A DNA stretch of 7,347 nucleotides from an uncultured Balneolaceae bacterium (GCA_938003885.1 CALKWT010000204.1:1-7347), one strand, 5' to 3'. Numbered from the stretch's first letter, positions 1-6,066 are shown. Notes: generated by a model not told the origin, from the sequence alone. Made by a program: numbers and translations.

Positions 1-158
1 ATGAGGCAAAGCGAACCATCGTTTTCAAGAGAAGCATGAGTCCCGGATATGCCGGAATCGATAACGATCTGTTCTATTACGATTCAAACCAGATGTTTTT
101 CGGCGATGCAAAAAAGTCTTTGCAGGATCTGGCAAACGCCATCAAGGAACTGGATTAA
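1..158 (+). CDS. pntB: NAD(P) transhydrogenase subunit beta, C-terminal end (partial)
   Basis: The gene enters from the left edge. The frame starts at base 3 and runs 51 codons to TAA at 156-158. The visible peptide contains VFKRSMSPGYAGIDNDLFY followed by MFFGDAKKSLQDL. This closely matches the end of E. coli PntB, whose tail I recall as VFKRSMNTGYAGVQNPLF followed by MLFGDAK. The segment belongs to domain III, the cytoplasmic NADP(H)-binding domain; the KRSM..GYAG and GDAK loops contact the nucleotide. The full enzyme is a membrane complex coupling hydride transfer between NADH and NADP+ to proton translocation, mainly supplying NADPH. The upstream part of pntB, and any pntA, lie outside the window. 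The reading frame is intact to the stop. Confidence 0.93.
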   Translation, partial: EAKRTIVFKRSMSPGYAGIDNDLFYYDSNQMFFGDAKKSLQDLANAIKELD

Positions 159-172
159 TAGATGAACAAAAT

Positions 173-201
173 CCCGGAACAGGCATACCGCCGGTTCCGG
201 G
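173..201. terminator. Hairpin between convergent pntB and sugar dehydrogenase genes
   Basis: CCCGGAAC (173-180) pairs perfectly with GTTCCGGG (194-201). Inside, GGC (182-184) pairs with GCC (190-192) around the loop ATACC. On the minus strand the stem is followed by ATTTTGTTC, a short T-rich run, so it most likely ends the dehydrogenase transcript. On the plus strand no T-run follows, so termination of pntB here would be weak or depend on the stem alone. Its position between two convergent stop codons fits a shared terminator. Confidence 0.55.
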
Positions 202-226
202 CAGGTTCATCGATTCACACCTTGCT

Positions 227-1444
227 TTACTCTACAGGGATCAGACGGTTTAATGTTCCGTCCGATTCATTGGCAAAATAGAGGTAACCATCAGGACCCA
301 TCTGCACATCCCGGATACGTCCAATTCCCTCCAGAAGTCTCTCCTCTTTCACATACTCTTCCCCATCTACAACAATACGTGACAGCAGCTGAAAAGAGAG
401 CGCTCCATTCATAATGCTTCCCTCCCAGCCGGGATAGGTGTCACCGGTTATAAATGCCATGCCCGAAGGTGCAATCGAGGGATCCCAGTACATAACTGGC
501 TGCTCCATCCCCTCCTCTTCACTCTTCTCACTGATGATGTTGCCGTCATAGTTGATACCGTAGGTAATCACCGGCCAGCCGTAATTCGCACCAGGCTTAT
601 TGTTGATATTGATTTCATCTCCGCCGCGAGGCCCGTGCTCGGAAGTCCAGACGACACCGGTTTCGGGGTGAACGGTCATGCCCTGAATATTTCTATGGCC
701 ATAAGAAAAGATCTCATCCAGCCCTTCCTCTTCTCCTACAAATGGGTTGTCGGAGGGGACAGAGCCGTCATCATGCAGTCGGAACAGATTCCCCTGAGAT
801 GTGTTATAATCCTGGGCCGTCTCCATCTCGCCGCGGTCCCCAATAGAAAAATAGAGATAACCGTCATGATCGAAGACAATACGAGAGCCGTAGTGATGTC
901 CGCGTTCTGTGAATGGGTGCCCCACGTAGATCTCTTCGATATCTGTGAGCGCATGTGCTGCACTATCATACTTTGCCCTGAAAATGGCGGTCATTGAGCT
1001 CTCGCCATCCGGCTTGGAATAGCTCATATAGATCCAGCCGTTTCTTTCAAAGTCCGGGTGCAGCTCCACATCCAACAGCCCGCCCTGGTTTTGTGCCTTG
1101 ACTTCGGGAACATTCGCCACCGGCTCATCCACCAGAATACCGTCCGCAATCAGACGAAGGTTGCCCTCCCTTTCGGTAACCAGCATGGAACCGTTAGGCA
1201 GAAAGGCCATACCCCAGGGTGTTGACAGACCCTCTGCGACCGTCTGAACATAGAAGTCAAACTCCTCAGAGGAGTGAATGTCACCCGGCTCATCCGGAAG
1301 TGAAAAGTAGAGTTCGTGATCGACAGTTACTGATACAGTGGACGCTTCCTCTGCAGATTGAGCTGCCCGGTCTGTATTGTTCGCACATCCATTCAGCACC
1401 GCCATGAACAGAAGGATAAAAGAAAGTTGTTTTTTCAATATCAT
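227..1444 (-). CDS. PQQ-dependent aldose/glucose dehydrogenase family lipoprotein
   Basis: The 405-residue product belongs to the soluble PQQ glucose dehydrogenase family (GSDH domain; E. coli YliI/Asd is a relative). These beta-propeller enzymes oxidise aldose sugars in the periplasm using PQQ and calcium. Residues 1-20 form a lipoprotein signal with lipobox LNGC and lipidated Cys20. A low-complexity linker follows to about residue 62, then the propeller. Family motifs seen are STPWGMAFLPNG (74-85), GGLLDVELHPDF (121-132), HHYGSR (183-188), where His184 aligns with the catalytic His144 of Acinetobacter glucose dehydrogenase, GHRNIQG (249-255), EHGPRGGDEIN (269-279), NYGWP (287-291) and GRIRDVQMGPDGYLYF (375-390), whose arginines are expected near PQQ. 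The ATG at 1442-1444 is preceded by an AT-rich leader without a Shine-Dalgarno sequence. The exact sugar cannot be told, and no PQQ synthesis genes are in view. Some family members act without PQQ, so the cofactor is inferred. Confidence 0.88.
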   Translation of the reverse strand: MILKKQLSFILLFMAVLNGCANNTDRAAQSAEEASTVSVTVDHELYFSLPDEPGDIHSSEEFDFYVQTVAEGLSTPWGMAFLPNGSMLVTEREGNLRLIADGILVDEPVANVPEVKAQNQGGLLDVELHPDFERNGWIYMSYSKPDGESSMTAIFRAKYDSAAHALTDIEEIYVGHPFTERGHHYGSRIVFDHDGYLYFSIGDRGEMETAQDYNTSQGNLFRLHDDGSVPSDNPFVGEEEGLDEIFSYGHRNIQGMTVHPETGVVWTSEHGPRGGDEININNKPGANYGWPVITYGINYDGNIISEKSEEEGMEQPVMYWDPSIAPSGMAFITGDTYPGWEGSIMNGALSFQLLSRIVVDGEEYVKEERLLEGIGRIRDVQMGPDGYLYFANESDGTLNRLIPVE

Positions 1445-1564
1445 TTAATTAATCGTTTTATATAGAAGTAAAATTAGGTGCTATATAATAAGAAAATTAC
1501 CATCATCTGCATACTACATCTCAGTTTTCAGATAATTCTTTCCCGGGTTACAAGATAAATCTCA

Positions 1565-1603
1565 TCTTTGGCCTGCCGCAGGGGCAGGGCAGTGTACCAA
1601 AGA
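1565..1603. repeat. Compound inverted repeat (two-part stem)
   Basis: TCTTTGG (1565-1571) is complementary to CCAAAGA (1597-1603). Directly inside, CCTGCC (1572-1577) is complementary to GGCAGG (1583-1588), with loop GCAGG. The left arm is continuous over 13 bases; the right arm is split by an 8-base bulge at 1589-1596. No T-run follows on either strand, so it is not a standard intrinsic terminator. It may be part of a structured leader upstream of the dehydrogenase gene or part of a dispersed repeat; the sequence alone does not decide. Confidence 0.45.
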
Positions 1604-1753
1604 GAAGGCCATACCTTTTTGAAGAGAGGGTGAGATGAGCTGTGTTTCCCGGGATCTTCGAGATGAGTCAACAGAAGCAGAGAGCCTCCGCAATCAGAAA
1701 TCTGGCCGGAGGGGTGGGCGCCCCTGCCATTTTGGTTTGCCTTTAAATAATCG

Positions 1754-1784
1754 ATGCAGCTCCGGGGAAGCCCCGGGCCTGCAT
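1754..1784 (-). terminator. Probable terminator of the LEA-domain gene
   Basis: ATGCAG (1754-1759) pairs with CTGCAT (1779-1784). After one C/C mismatch and a G-T pair the stem continues as CCGGGG (1762-1767) with CCCCGG (1771-1776) around the loop AAG. On the minus strand this lies one base past the TAG of the LEA gene and is followed by CGATTATTTAAAG, which is T-rich but interrupted. Position and stem strength favour a terminator; the imperfect T-tract lowers confidence. Confidence 0.55.
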
Positions 1785-1785
1785 T

Positions 1786-2634
1786 CTATTGAGAAAACCT
1801 GCCTGCCAGATTAATGGGAATGATATCCTGAAATTCAAACCCTTCAATTTCAGCTCCGACATTTGCATTTCCGGTCAGCCGGTAGTCAAAATTGGTCTCC
1901 CCTGCGATCAGTTCACCCAGTACAGAACCCATCTGCATCGCATTTAACTGAACCGGTATCACAATTTCAGAAGATTCCGAGGACCCTAAGTTAATGGCGT
2001 TCTGCAACTCCGTATCGAGCCAGTTTCGCCCATTGACTTCAAGTGAATAGTCGGCTCCGAGCAGTGAAACGGGAAAGACATTCGGGTTGCTCACTTTAAA
2101 ACGCAGCTCCATATCGGCTCCGGAAAGAGAAACCCGGTTTACGTCAAATCCGCCAAATTCGAATTTTGGTATTTTTGGCACTGGAAGCGTGCCTGCCGCA
2201 TTGATTGGCAGACTCTGCTCACCGAGCCCTGGGATATCAAAGGTAAAGCGAGTATTCAGATTATAATCAAAACGATCGTCCTGGAGAACTGAACTGAAAG
2301 CCCGGTAAAGTTCAGTAAACTTAATGGTGACCGGCACCTCAAGAGTGCTTGTTGCTTCTCTGCTGATACTCACCCTGTCCCGATGTTCTCCCGACACGAA
2401 GGAGCTGTTGTTGATCAGAAAGTCGTAGTTGTAACGCTTAGCAGTCAGCCCTACAGGATTGGGATTATCTACATCAAATTCAAACAGCAGGGTGGCCTCA
2501 TTAAATCCAAAACCATCTATGCCTACCCGGCTAAAAGAGATATTGGGGATGACCATATTGCTCAGATCTCTCAGAAGAGCGCAGCCAGACATAAAGATGC
2601 ATAGCATGCTTGCTATAATCAGTTTTCTTTTCAT
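1786..2634 (-). CDS. Lipoprotein with two tandem LEA14/WHy-type domains
   Basis: The 282-residue product starts with a lipoprotein signal (positive MKRK, hydrophobic stretch, lipobox MSGC, lipidated Cys18), so it is probably anchored in the envelope. The mature part consists of two similar beta-rich units. The first is about residues 31-150 with LFEFDVDNPNPVGL (50-63); the second is about 158-280 with LRFKVSNPNVFPVSL (177-191). The NPN signature after an alternating hydrophobic strand, a following 'Y..EV/INN/G' strand, and a late 'IVIPVQL'-type strand are typical of the LEA_2 (LEA14) and WHy families. These are linked to desiccation or stress tolerance in plants, but their bacterial role is poorly known. 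Most bacterial homologues I know of have one such domain of about 150 residues. ATG at 2632-2634 lacks a Shine-Dalgarno sequence. The frame stays open for 85 codons after the TAG. The fold call is fairly secure; no biochemical function is assigned. Confidence 0.8.
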   Translation of the reverse strand: MKRKLIIASMLCIFMSGCALLRDLSNMVIPNISFSRVGIDGFGFNEATLLFEFDVDNPNPVGLTAKRYNYDFLINNSSFVSGEHRDRVSISREATSTLEVPVTIKFTELYRAFSSVLQDDRFDYNLNTRFTFDIPGLGEQSLPINAAGTLPVPKIPKFEFGGFDVNRVSLSGADMELRFKVSNPNVFPVSLLGADYSLEVNGRNWLDTELQNAINLGSSESSEIVIPVQLNAMQMGSVLGELIAGETNFDYRLTGNANVGAEIEGFEFQDIIPINLAGRFSQ

Positions 2635-2672
2635 AATAATCAGGGATTACAAGTTCGGGTGATCGATATCTG

Positions 2673-2707
2673 CCACCGGAGCCCCTGTGTTCTGCAAGAA
2701 CTGGTGG
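2673..2707. repeat. Small imperfect hairpin between UDG and LEA genes
   Basis: CCACC (2673-2677) is complementary to GGTGG (2703-2707), and within it GTTCT (2689-2693) pairs with AGAAC (2697-2701) around GCA. The left side has an 11-base bulge. It sits in the 147-base spacer between the glycosylase stop and the LEA-gene start. There is no T-run on the minus side, so it is a poor terminator. No better terminator for the recQ-glycosylase transcript is visible in the spacer, so readthrough into the LEA gene is possible. Confidence 0.25.
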
Positions 2708-2781
2708 GTGCCGCTGGCGTGATGCAGCGCTGTTTAAATAATAAGCATTTCTGATCCGGGATTCTCATTTAATCGGAAAAG

Positions 2782-3459
2782 TCAGATCAGATCTTTCACC
2801 TGACTGCGAAATTTCGGTGCGCCCCCGTTGGCCGGGTGCCGGACACAGGTATGTGGTACACCTATTCCTGTCAGGCTCTGTTCACACTTCTTCCCGACTG
2901 CTATTACACGGGCATTCGGAAAAAGTTGCAGGAAGGCTTTCAGGTGTCTCAAACCTGCTTTCATCTCCACACTGTTCGGGGTGCGATTGCTAAGCAACCC
3001 TTTATCCGGATGCCAGGGATGCCAGGGCACAGCATTCCACAGGACCACGTCATACGGATCAAGGCCCAGCTCAACCAATGTTCCCCACATGATGGTTGCC
3101 GTTGGTTCGCTCATGCCATTCGGATTAACATCCAACCGGCTTGTTCTCTCGGGCTCAATACTCTGAAACACATGATCCGGCCGCACCCCATACCCCTTCT
3201 CCTGGTGCCCCAGAAGAATTCGCTCGGAGGTCATCGCCATACCGGTAAAGTGCCCGCCCTGATACCCCAGCGCTTCTGCAATAAACAGGAAGCGGGCCCT
3301 GTTCGATCTTTCAGTCAGATACGCCTCAAGCTGTCGTTTTCGGATAGCTGGTGATTCAGGGCTTTTGTCATGTTCACGGTCGTGGTGAAACCAGGGGTTA
3401 AACAGCTCCCGGGGTGTCCGCTTTAAAGAATCTGTAAATGCGGAAATTTGGTAACTCAT
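2782..3459 (-). CDS. Uracil-DNA glycosylase superfamily protein
   Basis: The 225-residue product matches the uracil-DNA glycosylase-like fold. The N-terminal motif FIAEALGYQGGHFTG (59-73) with TSE (77-79) corresponds to the GEAPG-type nucleotide pocket of the superfamily, here with Ala61 and Leu64 in place of Gly and Pro. WNAVPWHPW (141-149) is the central motif. VRHPANGG (206-213) is the C-terminal motif, whose His208 aligns with the leucine-loop histidine of known UDGs. Only two cysteines are present (192 and 205), so the four-Cys iron-sulfur site of family 4/5 enzymes is absent, and the GQDPYH motif of family 1 is also absent. Likely role: excision of uracil or a related damaged base. Base specificity is unknown. 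The gene begins 10 bases after the recQ stop, and AGGAGG (minus strand, 3463-3468) lies only 3 bases from the ATG, a tight spacing. Close placement implies one transcript with recQ. Confidence 0.82.
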   Translation of the reverse strand: MSYQISAFTDSLKRTPRELFNPWFHHDREHDKSPESPAIRKRQLEAYLTERSNRARFLFIAEALGYQGGHFTGMAMTSERILLGHQEKGYGVRPDHVFQSIEPERTSRLDVNPNGMSEPTATIMWGTLVELGLDPYDVVLWNAVPWHPWHPDKGLLSNRTPNSVEMKAGLRHLKAFLQLFPNARVIAVGKKCEQSLTGIGVPHTCVRHPANGGAPKFRSQVKDLI

Positions 3460-3462
3460 GAA

Positions 3463-3468
3463 CCTCCT
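3463..3468 (-). promoter_or_regulatory. Shine-Dalgarno sequence of the glycosylase gene
   Basis: The minus strand reads AGGAGG directly after the recQ stop codon and 3 bases before the glycosylase ATG (3457-3459). It is the only strong Shine-Dalgarno sequence in the window; the other starts have none. The spacing is shorter than the usual 5-9 bases. Ribosomes finishing recQ would stop right beside it, so translational coupling is plausible. Confidence 0.5.
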
Positions 3469-3469
3469 C

Positions 3470-5647
3470 TTACTCCCTCTTCTGTGCTTCGTACGCCAGC
3501 TGTAAAATCCGGAGTTCTCCGTAATCTACAGATTTGTTAAGGTCCTCATAAACCGGTTTCAGGATAGATGATCCGTGCGTCTCCATCGATGTAAATACTT
3601 CATCTTTTTTCCTTTCTGACAGACTGGAAGCTGCCAAAAGGCCTTCCGGATCGATTTTATGGCCATCTTCGAAGTATTTTTTCAGGTTTATCAGAATTGT
3701 TGCCTGCTTTACGCCAAACTGTTCGGCCAGGTGGCTGATCGATTTCCCTTTTCCATACTCCTCTCCCACGATCTCATACTGCTTTTTTTCAAGAGTCTGC
3801 TCCTTCTTTTTGGTAAGTACATTGGCACGCTCTTCAATCCCTTTCTCCCTGCAGTATTCCTGTATAATGGAGAGAAATTCAGAGCCATATTTTTTCAATT
3901 TGGCCTCACCCACTCCATACACCGAAAGCAGGGACTCCTTCGTCTGCGGATAGTAGTAGCTCATCTCCATCAGCGTAGTGTCAGGGAAGATGACATAAGG
4001 GGGGATATCTTGCTCATCAGCCATCTCTTTTCGCTTTTTTCGTAACTCCTCAAAAAGATAGTCATCGTGCTTGTTTTCAACTTCCGTGGTCGTTCTGCGT
4101 GTCTCTTCACCATCTCCTGAGACCTGCGAACGGTCCAGAATCCCTCTTACAGACTCCTCCCCGCTGAGAACCTTTCGGGCCTTTGGAGTCAGAAGCAGGC
4201 TTCCGGTTTCAGGGCTTTTTTCCAAAATATTCTCCCGGATCAGCAGCCGGGAGAGCTGAACCCACTGATTCTTAGACCACTCCATCCCAATCCCGTAGGT
4301 GGATAGTTTATGATGGCCATTCTGAAGGACTTTTTTCGCTTTCGACTCCCTCAGAATATCAGCGATGTGATAAGCTCCAAACCGCTCCCCCGTCCGGGCG
4401 ATACAACTCAGAAATTTTTGTGCCTGCTCGGTGTAATCCTGTTCGTTGTCCTTATACTTCAGACAGTTATCACACATCCCGCACTCTTCCTGATGATACT
4501 CCTCGCCGAAATAGTTCAAGAGCGGTTTCCTGCGACATTCGTTATACTCCAGATAATCGATCAGATACTGCAGATGTTTCTCAGCGATCGTCTTCTCCTC
4601 ACCCTCTTTCTGATTGATGAAATACTGGATCTTCTGTTTATCTGAATAGCTGTAGAGCAGGAGACAGTCGGCCTGTAAACCGTCTCTTCCCGCACGGCCG
4701 ATCTGCTGATAATAGGATTCAATATTCTGAGGCATGTCGTAGTGCAGCACGAACCGTACGTCGGGCTTGTTGATACCCATCCCAAAGGCGACAGTCGCAA
4801 TGATGATCTGCACATGATCTTTAATGAACGCTTCCTGATTATGAGTCCGCTGTGCCTCGGAGAGTCCGGCATGGTATGGCAGCACCGAGTGCCCCTCTTC
4901 CTTTAGCTCCCCATAGAGCTCATTCACCTGTCTCCGGGAAAAACAGTAGATAATACCAGACTGTTTGGGTCGGGTATAGAGAAAGTCCAGGATCTGATCA
5001 AGGGGATTCACTTTGTCTGCCACATTTAACAGAAGATTATCCCTGTTGAAACTCGCCACAAATACGGAAGAGTCTTTCATCTCCAGAATATTCTGGATGT
5101 CATCGCGGACTCTCGGTGTAGCTGTTGCGGTCAGGGCAAGGCAGACGGCTTCCGGGTAATCCTTGCGAACATCTGCCAGCAGGCGGTAATCGGGCCTGAA
5201 ATCGTGCCCCCATTCTGAAATACAGTGAGCCTCATCTATCGTAAAGCAGTCGACCCGGAGCTCTGAAAGTAGTTCGCGTGTGGCTTTCATCATGAGGGTC
5301 TCGGGCGCGAGGTAAAGTAATTTGACCCTGCCTGCCCTCACTTCAGACACATTATGCCTGTACTCGTCAGGCGTAAGTGTGCTGTTCAGGTAGAGAGCAG
5401 AAACACCATGCTCCCGAAGCTGCTCCACCTGATCCTTCATCAGAGAGATCAGCGGCGAGATCACGATGGTCAATCCGTCAAAGAGTAGCGCAGGAATCTG
5501 ATAGATAAGCGACTTCCCCCCACCCGTCGGCATAATAACCAGCGAATCTTTCTTTTCGAGTACTTTTTGAATGGATTCTCCCTGTAGCGGCCTGAAATCA
5601 GCATAACCGAAGGTCTGCTGAAGAATTTGCCTTGATCTGTTTAGCAT
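3470..5647 (-). CDS. recQ: ATP-dependent DNA helicase RecQ
   Basis: The 725-residue product unwinds DNA 3'-5' in recombination and replication repair. Seen in order: motif 0 FGYADFRPLQ (13-22); Walker A MPTGGGKS (39-46); DEAH box (138-141); LTATAT (172-177); second RecA domain with YCFSRRQ (234-240), HAGL (259-262), ATVAFGMGINKPDVRFV (284-300) and QIGRAGRDG (315-323); zinc site Cys371, Cys389, Cys392, Cys395; RQC winged helix about 405-505; HRDC about 529-603. A further 110-residue tail has a helix-turn-helix-like segment, ISHLAEQFGVKQATI (637-651), resembling the HTH_40 domain on many Bacteroidota RecQ proteins. E. coli RecQ is 609 residues. I chose the ATG at 5645-5647. A longer frame exists from a TTG at 5735-5737, but its 30 extra residues resemble no RecQ N-terminus, and the likely promoter lies inside them. 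The glycosylase gene follows 10 bases after the stop. Confidence 0.96.
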   Translation of the reverse strand: MLNRSRQILQQTFGYADFRPLQGESIQKVLEKKDSLVIMPTGGGKSLIYQIPALLFDGLTIVISPLISLMKDQVEQLREHGVSALYLNSTLTPDEYRHNVSEVRAGRVKLLYLAPETLMMKATRELLSELRVDCFTIDEAHCISEWGHDFRPDYRLLADVRKDYPEAVCLALTATATPRVRDDIQNILEMKDSSVFVASFNRDNLLLNVADKVNPLDQILDFLYTRPKQSGIIYCFSRRQVNELYGELKEEGHSVLPYHAGLSEAQRTHNQEAFIKDHVQIIIATVAFGMGINKPDVRFVLHYDMPQNIESYYQQIGRAGRDGLQADCLLLYSYSDKQKIQYFINQKEGEEKTIAEKHLQYLIDYLEYNECRRKPLLNYFGEEYHQEECGMCDNCLKYKDNEQDYTEQAQKFLSCIARTGERFGAYHIADILRESKAKKVLQNGHHKLSTYGIGMEWSKNQWVQLSRLLIRENILEKSPETGSLLLTPKARKVLSGEESVRGILDRSQVSGDGEETRRTTTEVENKHDDYLFEELRKKRKEMADEQDIPPYVIFPDTTLMEMSYYYPQTKESLLSVYGVGEAKLKKYGSEFLSIIQEYCREKGIEERANVLTKKKEQTLEKKQYEIVGEEYGKGKSISHLAEQFGVKQATILINLKKYFEDGHKIDPEGLLAASSLSERKKDEVFTSMETHGSSILKPVYEDLNKSVDYGELRILQLAYEAQKRE

Positions 5648-5669
5648 CAACAACTTAAATTTTTTCAGA

Positions 5670-5698
5670 ATTATAAATACACATTTCTCTGTTGGAAG
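5670..5698 (-). promoter_or_regulatory. Candidate recQ promoter
   Basis: The minus strand has a perfect TATAAT (5670-5675) with a weak -35 candidate TTCCAA (5693-5698) at a 17-base spacing. Transcription would start near 5663 and leave a leader of roughly 16 bases before the ATG at 5647, without a Shine-Dalgarno sequence. If real, it excludes the upstream TTG start. The -35 matches the consensus poorly, and the Bacteroidota TAnnTTTG pattern is not met. Confidence 0.35.
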
Positions 5699-5827
5699 AT
5701 ACCGTATCTTTCGCTTCCTTACAGGTAATTGCGACAATCTTATAAACTCTTTACCAATTCAGAAAGATTTCAAGTTTCTTCTAAGTGATCAAATAGGAGT
5801 TCTGACCATTCCCCCATACGCAGCTTT

Positions 5828-5901
5828 TTGCCGGGGAGAGGTAAAGCGTCCGGGAAGAGGAGGCTGGTGCCGATCCGATACTTATAATATGATCCCGGCA
5901 A
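5828..5901. repeat. GC-rich segment bounded by 8-bp inverted repeats
   Basis: TTGCCGGG (5828-5835) is the exact reverse complement of CCCGGCAA (5894-5901), enclosing 58 bases. The segment is GC-rich on its left and in the middle, unlike the AT-rich flanks. No target-site duplication is evident next to the arms. It could be a small dispersed intergenic repeat or a stem in an RNA. Copy number in the genome cannot be seen from one window. Confidence 0.35.
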
Positions 5902-5943
5902 GTGTTATTATAACAATAGATTGCGAAACCTCTTTTGAGAGCA

Positions 5944-5956
5944 GTGAAAAGTTCAC
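5944..5956. promoter_or_regulatory. Palindrome GTGAA-N3-TTCAC upstream of ilvE
   Basis: GTGAA (5944-5948) and TTCAC (5952-5956) form a perfect dyad with spacer AAG. It lies 110 bases before the ilvE ATG and upstream of the presumed ilvE -35 region. Size and symmetry suit a binding site for a dimeric regulator. Short dyads also arise by chance, and no matching regulator gene is in view. Confidence 0.25.
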
Positions 5957-5999
5957 AGCTTGTGCCATTTTCTTCTATTTGATTCGGTATCACACATTA

Positions 6000-6028
6000 T
6001 TTTTGGATACTTTTGAGACAGATACAAT
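6000..6028 (+). promoter_or_regulatory. Candidate ilvE promoter
   Basis: TACAAT (6023-6028) resembles a -10 box, with TTTTTG (6000-6005) as a possible -35 at a 17-base spacing. The start would fall near 6035, giving a leader of about 30 bases with no Shine-Dalgarno sequence before the ATG at 6067 (upstream bases TTTTTTCTCC). TAAATTTC at 6031-6038 is close to the Bacteroidota -7 pattern TAnnTTTG, but no TTTG lies at the right distance upstream. Weak support. Confidence 0.3.
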
Positions 6029-6066
6029 TTTAAATTTCAAATCCGGCAAATACGCATTTTTTCTCC

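Larger units (their letters stand above)
1445..1785. other. 341-base gap: AT-rich leader plus GC-rich, hairpin-rich, stop-free segment
   Basis: The part next to the dehydrogenase start (about 1445-1540) is AT-rich and should hold its promoter, but no clear -35/-10 pair stands out. From about 1540 the composition becomes GC-rich. It contains a compound hairpin at 1565-1603, the 9-base direct repeat TTTCCCGGG at 1539-1547 and 1645-1653, GAGATGAG at 1632-1639 and 1660-1667 (AGATGAG is the complement of CTCATCT at 1561-1567), CCTCCG/CGGAGG (1685-1690/1707-1712) and AGGGG/CCCCT (1710-1714/1721-1725). On the minus strand, the frame of the upstream LEA gene stays open for 85 codons after its TAG. 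No convincing independent start codon is present, so I do not call a gene. Confidence 0.5.
5648..6066. other. 419-base divergent spacer between recQ and ilvE
   Basis: No gene is supported here. Mostly AT-rich sequence flanks a GC-rich segment at about 5815-5900. It holds the candidate recQ and ilvE promoters, an 8-bp inverted repeat pair 58 bases apart (5828-5835 and 5894-5901), and two short palindromes (5904-5914 and 5944-5956). A 70-codon minus-strand frame (5781-5993) and an 80-codon plus-strand frame (5889-6131, overlapping the ilvE start) occur but show no recognisable family or ribosome site. Confidence 0.5.

Noticed and set aside
635..997. 120-codon plus-strand frame inside the sugar dehydrogenase gene
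   Set aside because: It is antisense to a gene whose family motifs are continuous across the region.
1635..1814. 59-codon plus-strand frame in the gap near the LEA gene
   Set aside because: No ribosome site or recognisable product, and it runs through the LEA-gene terminator hairpin into that gene's 3' end.
1742..2742. TTTAAATAAT and GATGCAGC each occur at both 1742-1760 and 2721-2742
   Set aside because: The two words appear in opposite order at the two sites and are short. There is no extended repeat, so it is probably coincidence.
2836..3354. 172-codon plus-strand frame opposite the glycosylase gene
   Set aside because: It is a long shadow frame; the minus strand carries the conserved glycosylase motifs throughout.
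4310..4645. 111-codon plus-strand frame with a leucine/isoleucine-rich translation
   Set aside because: It looks membrane-like, but it is the antisense of the RecQ zinc-binding and adjacent region, where charged codons read as hydrophobic ones on the opposite strand.
5781..5993. 70-codon minus-strand frame between recQ and ilvE
   Set aside because: No family resemblance, no ribosome site, and it spans the change from GC-rich to AT-rich sequence. An overlapping minus-strand frame ending near 5780 gives an equally protein-like but unrecognised peptide, so neither is supported.
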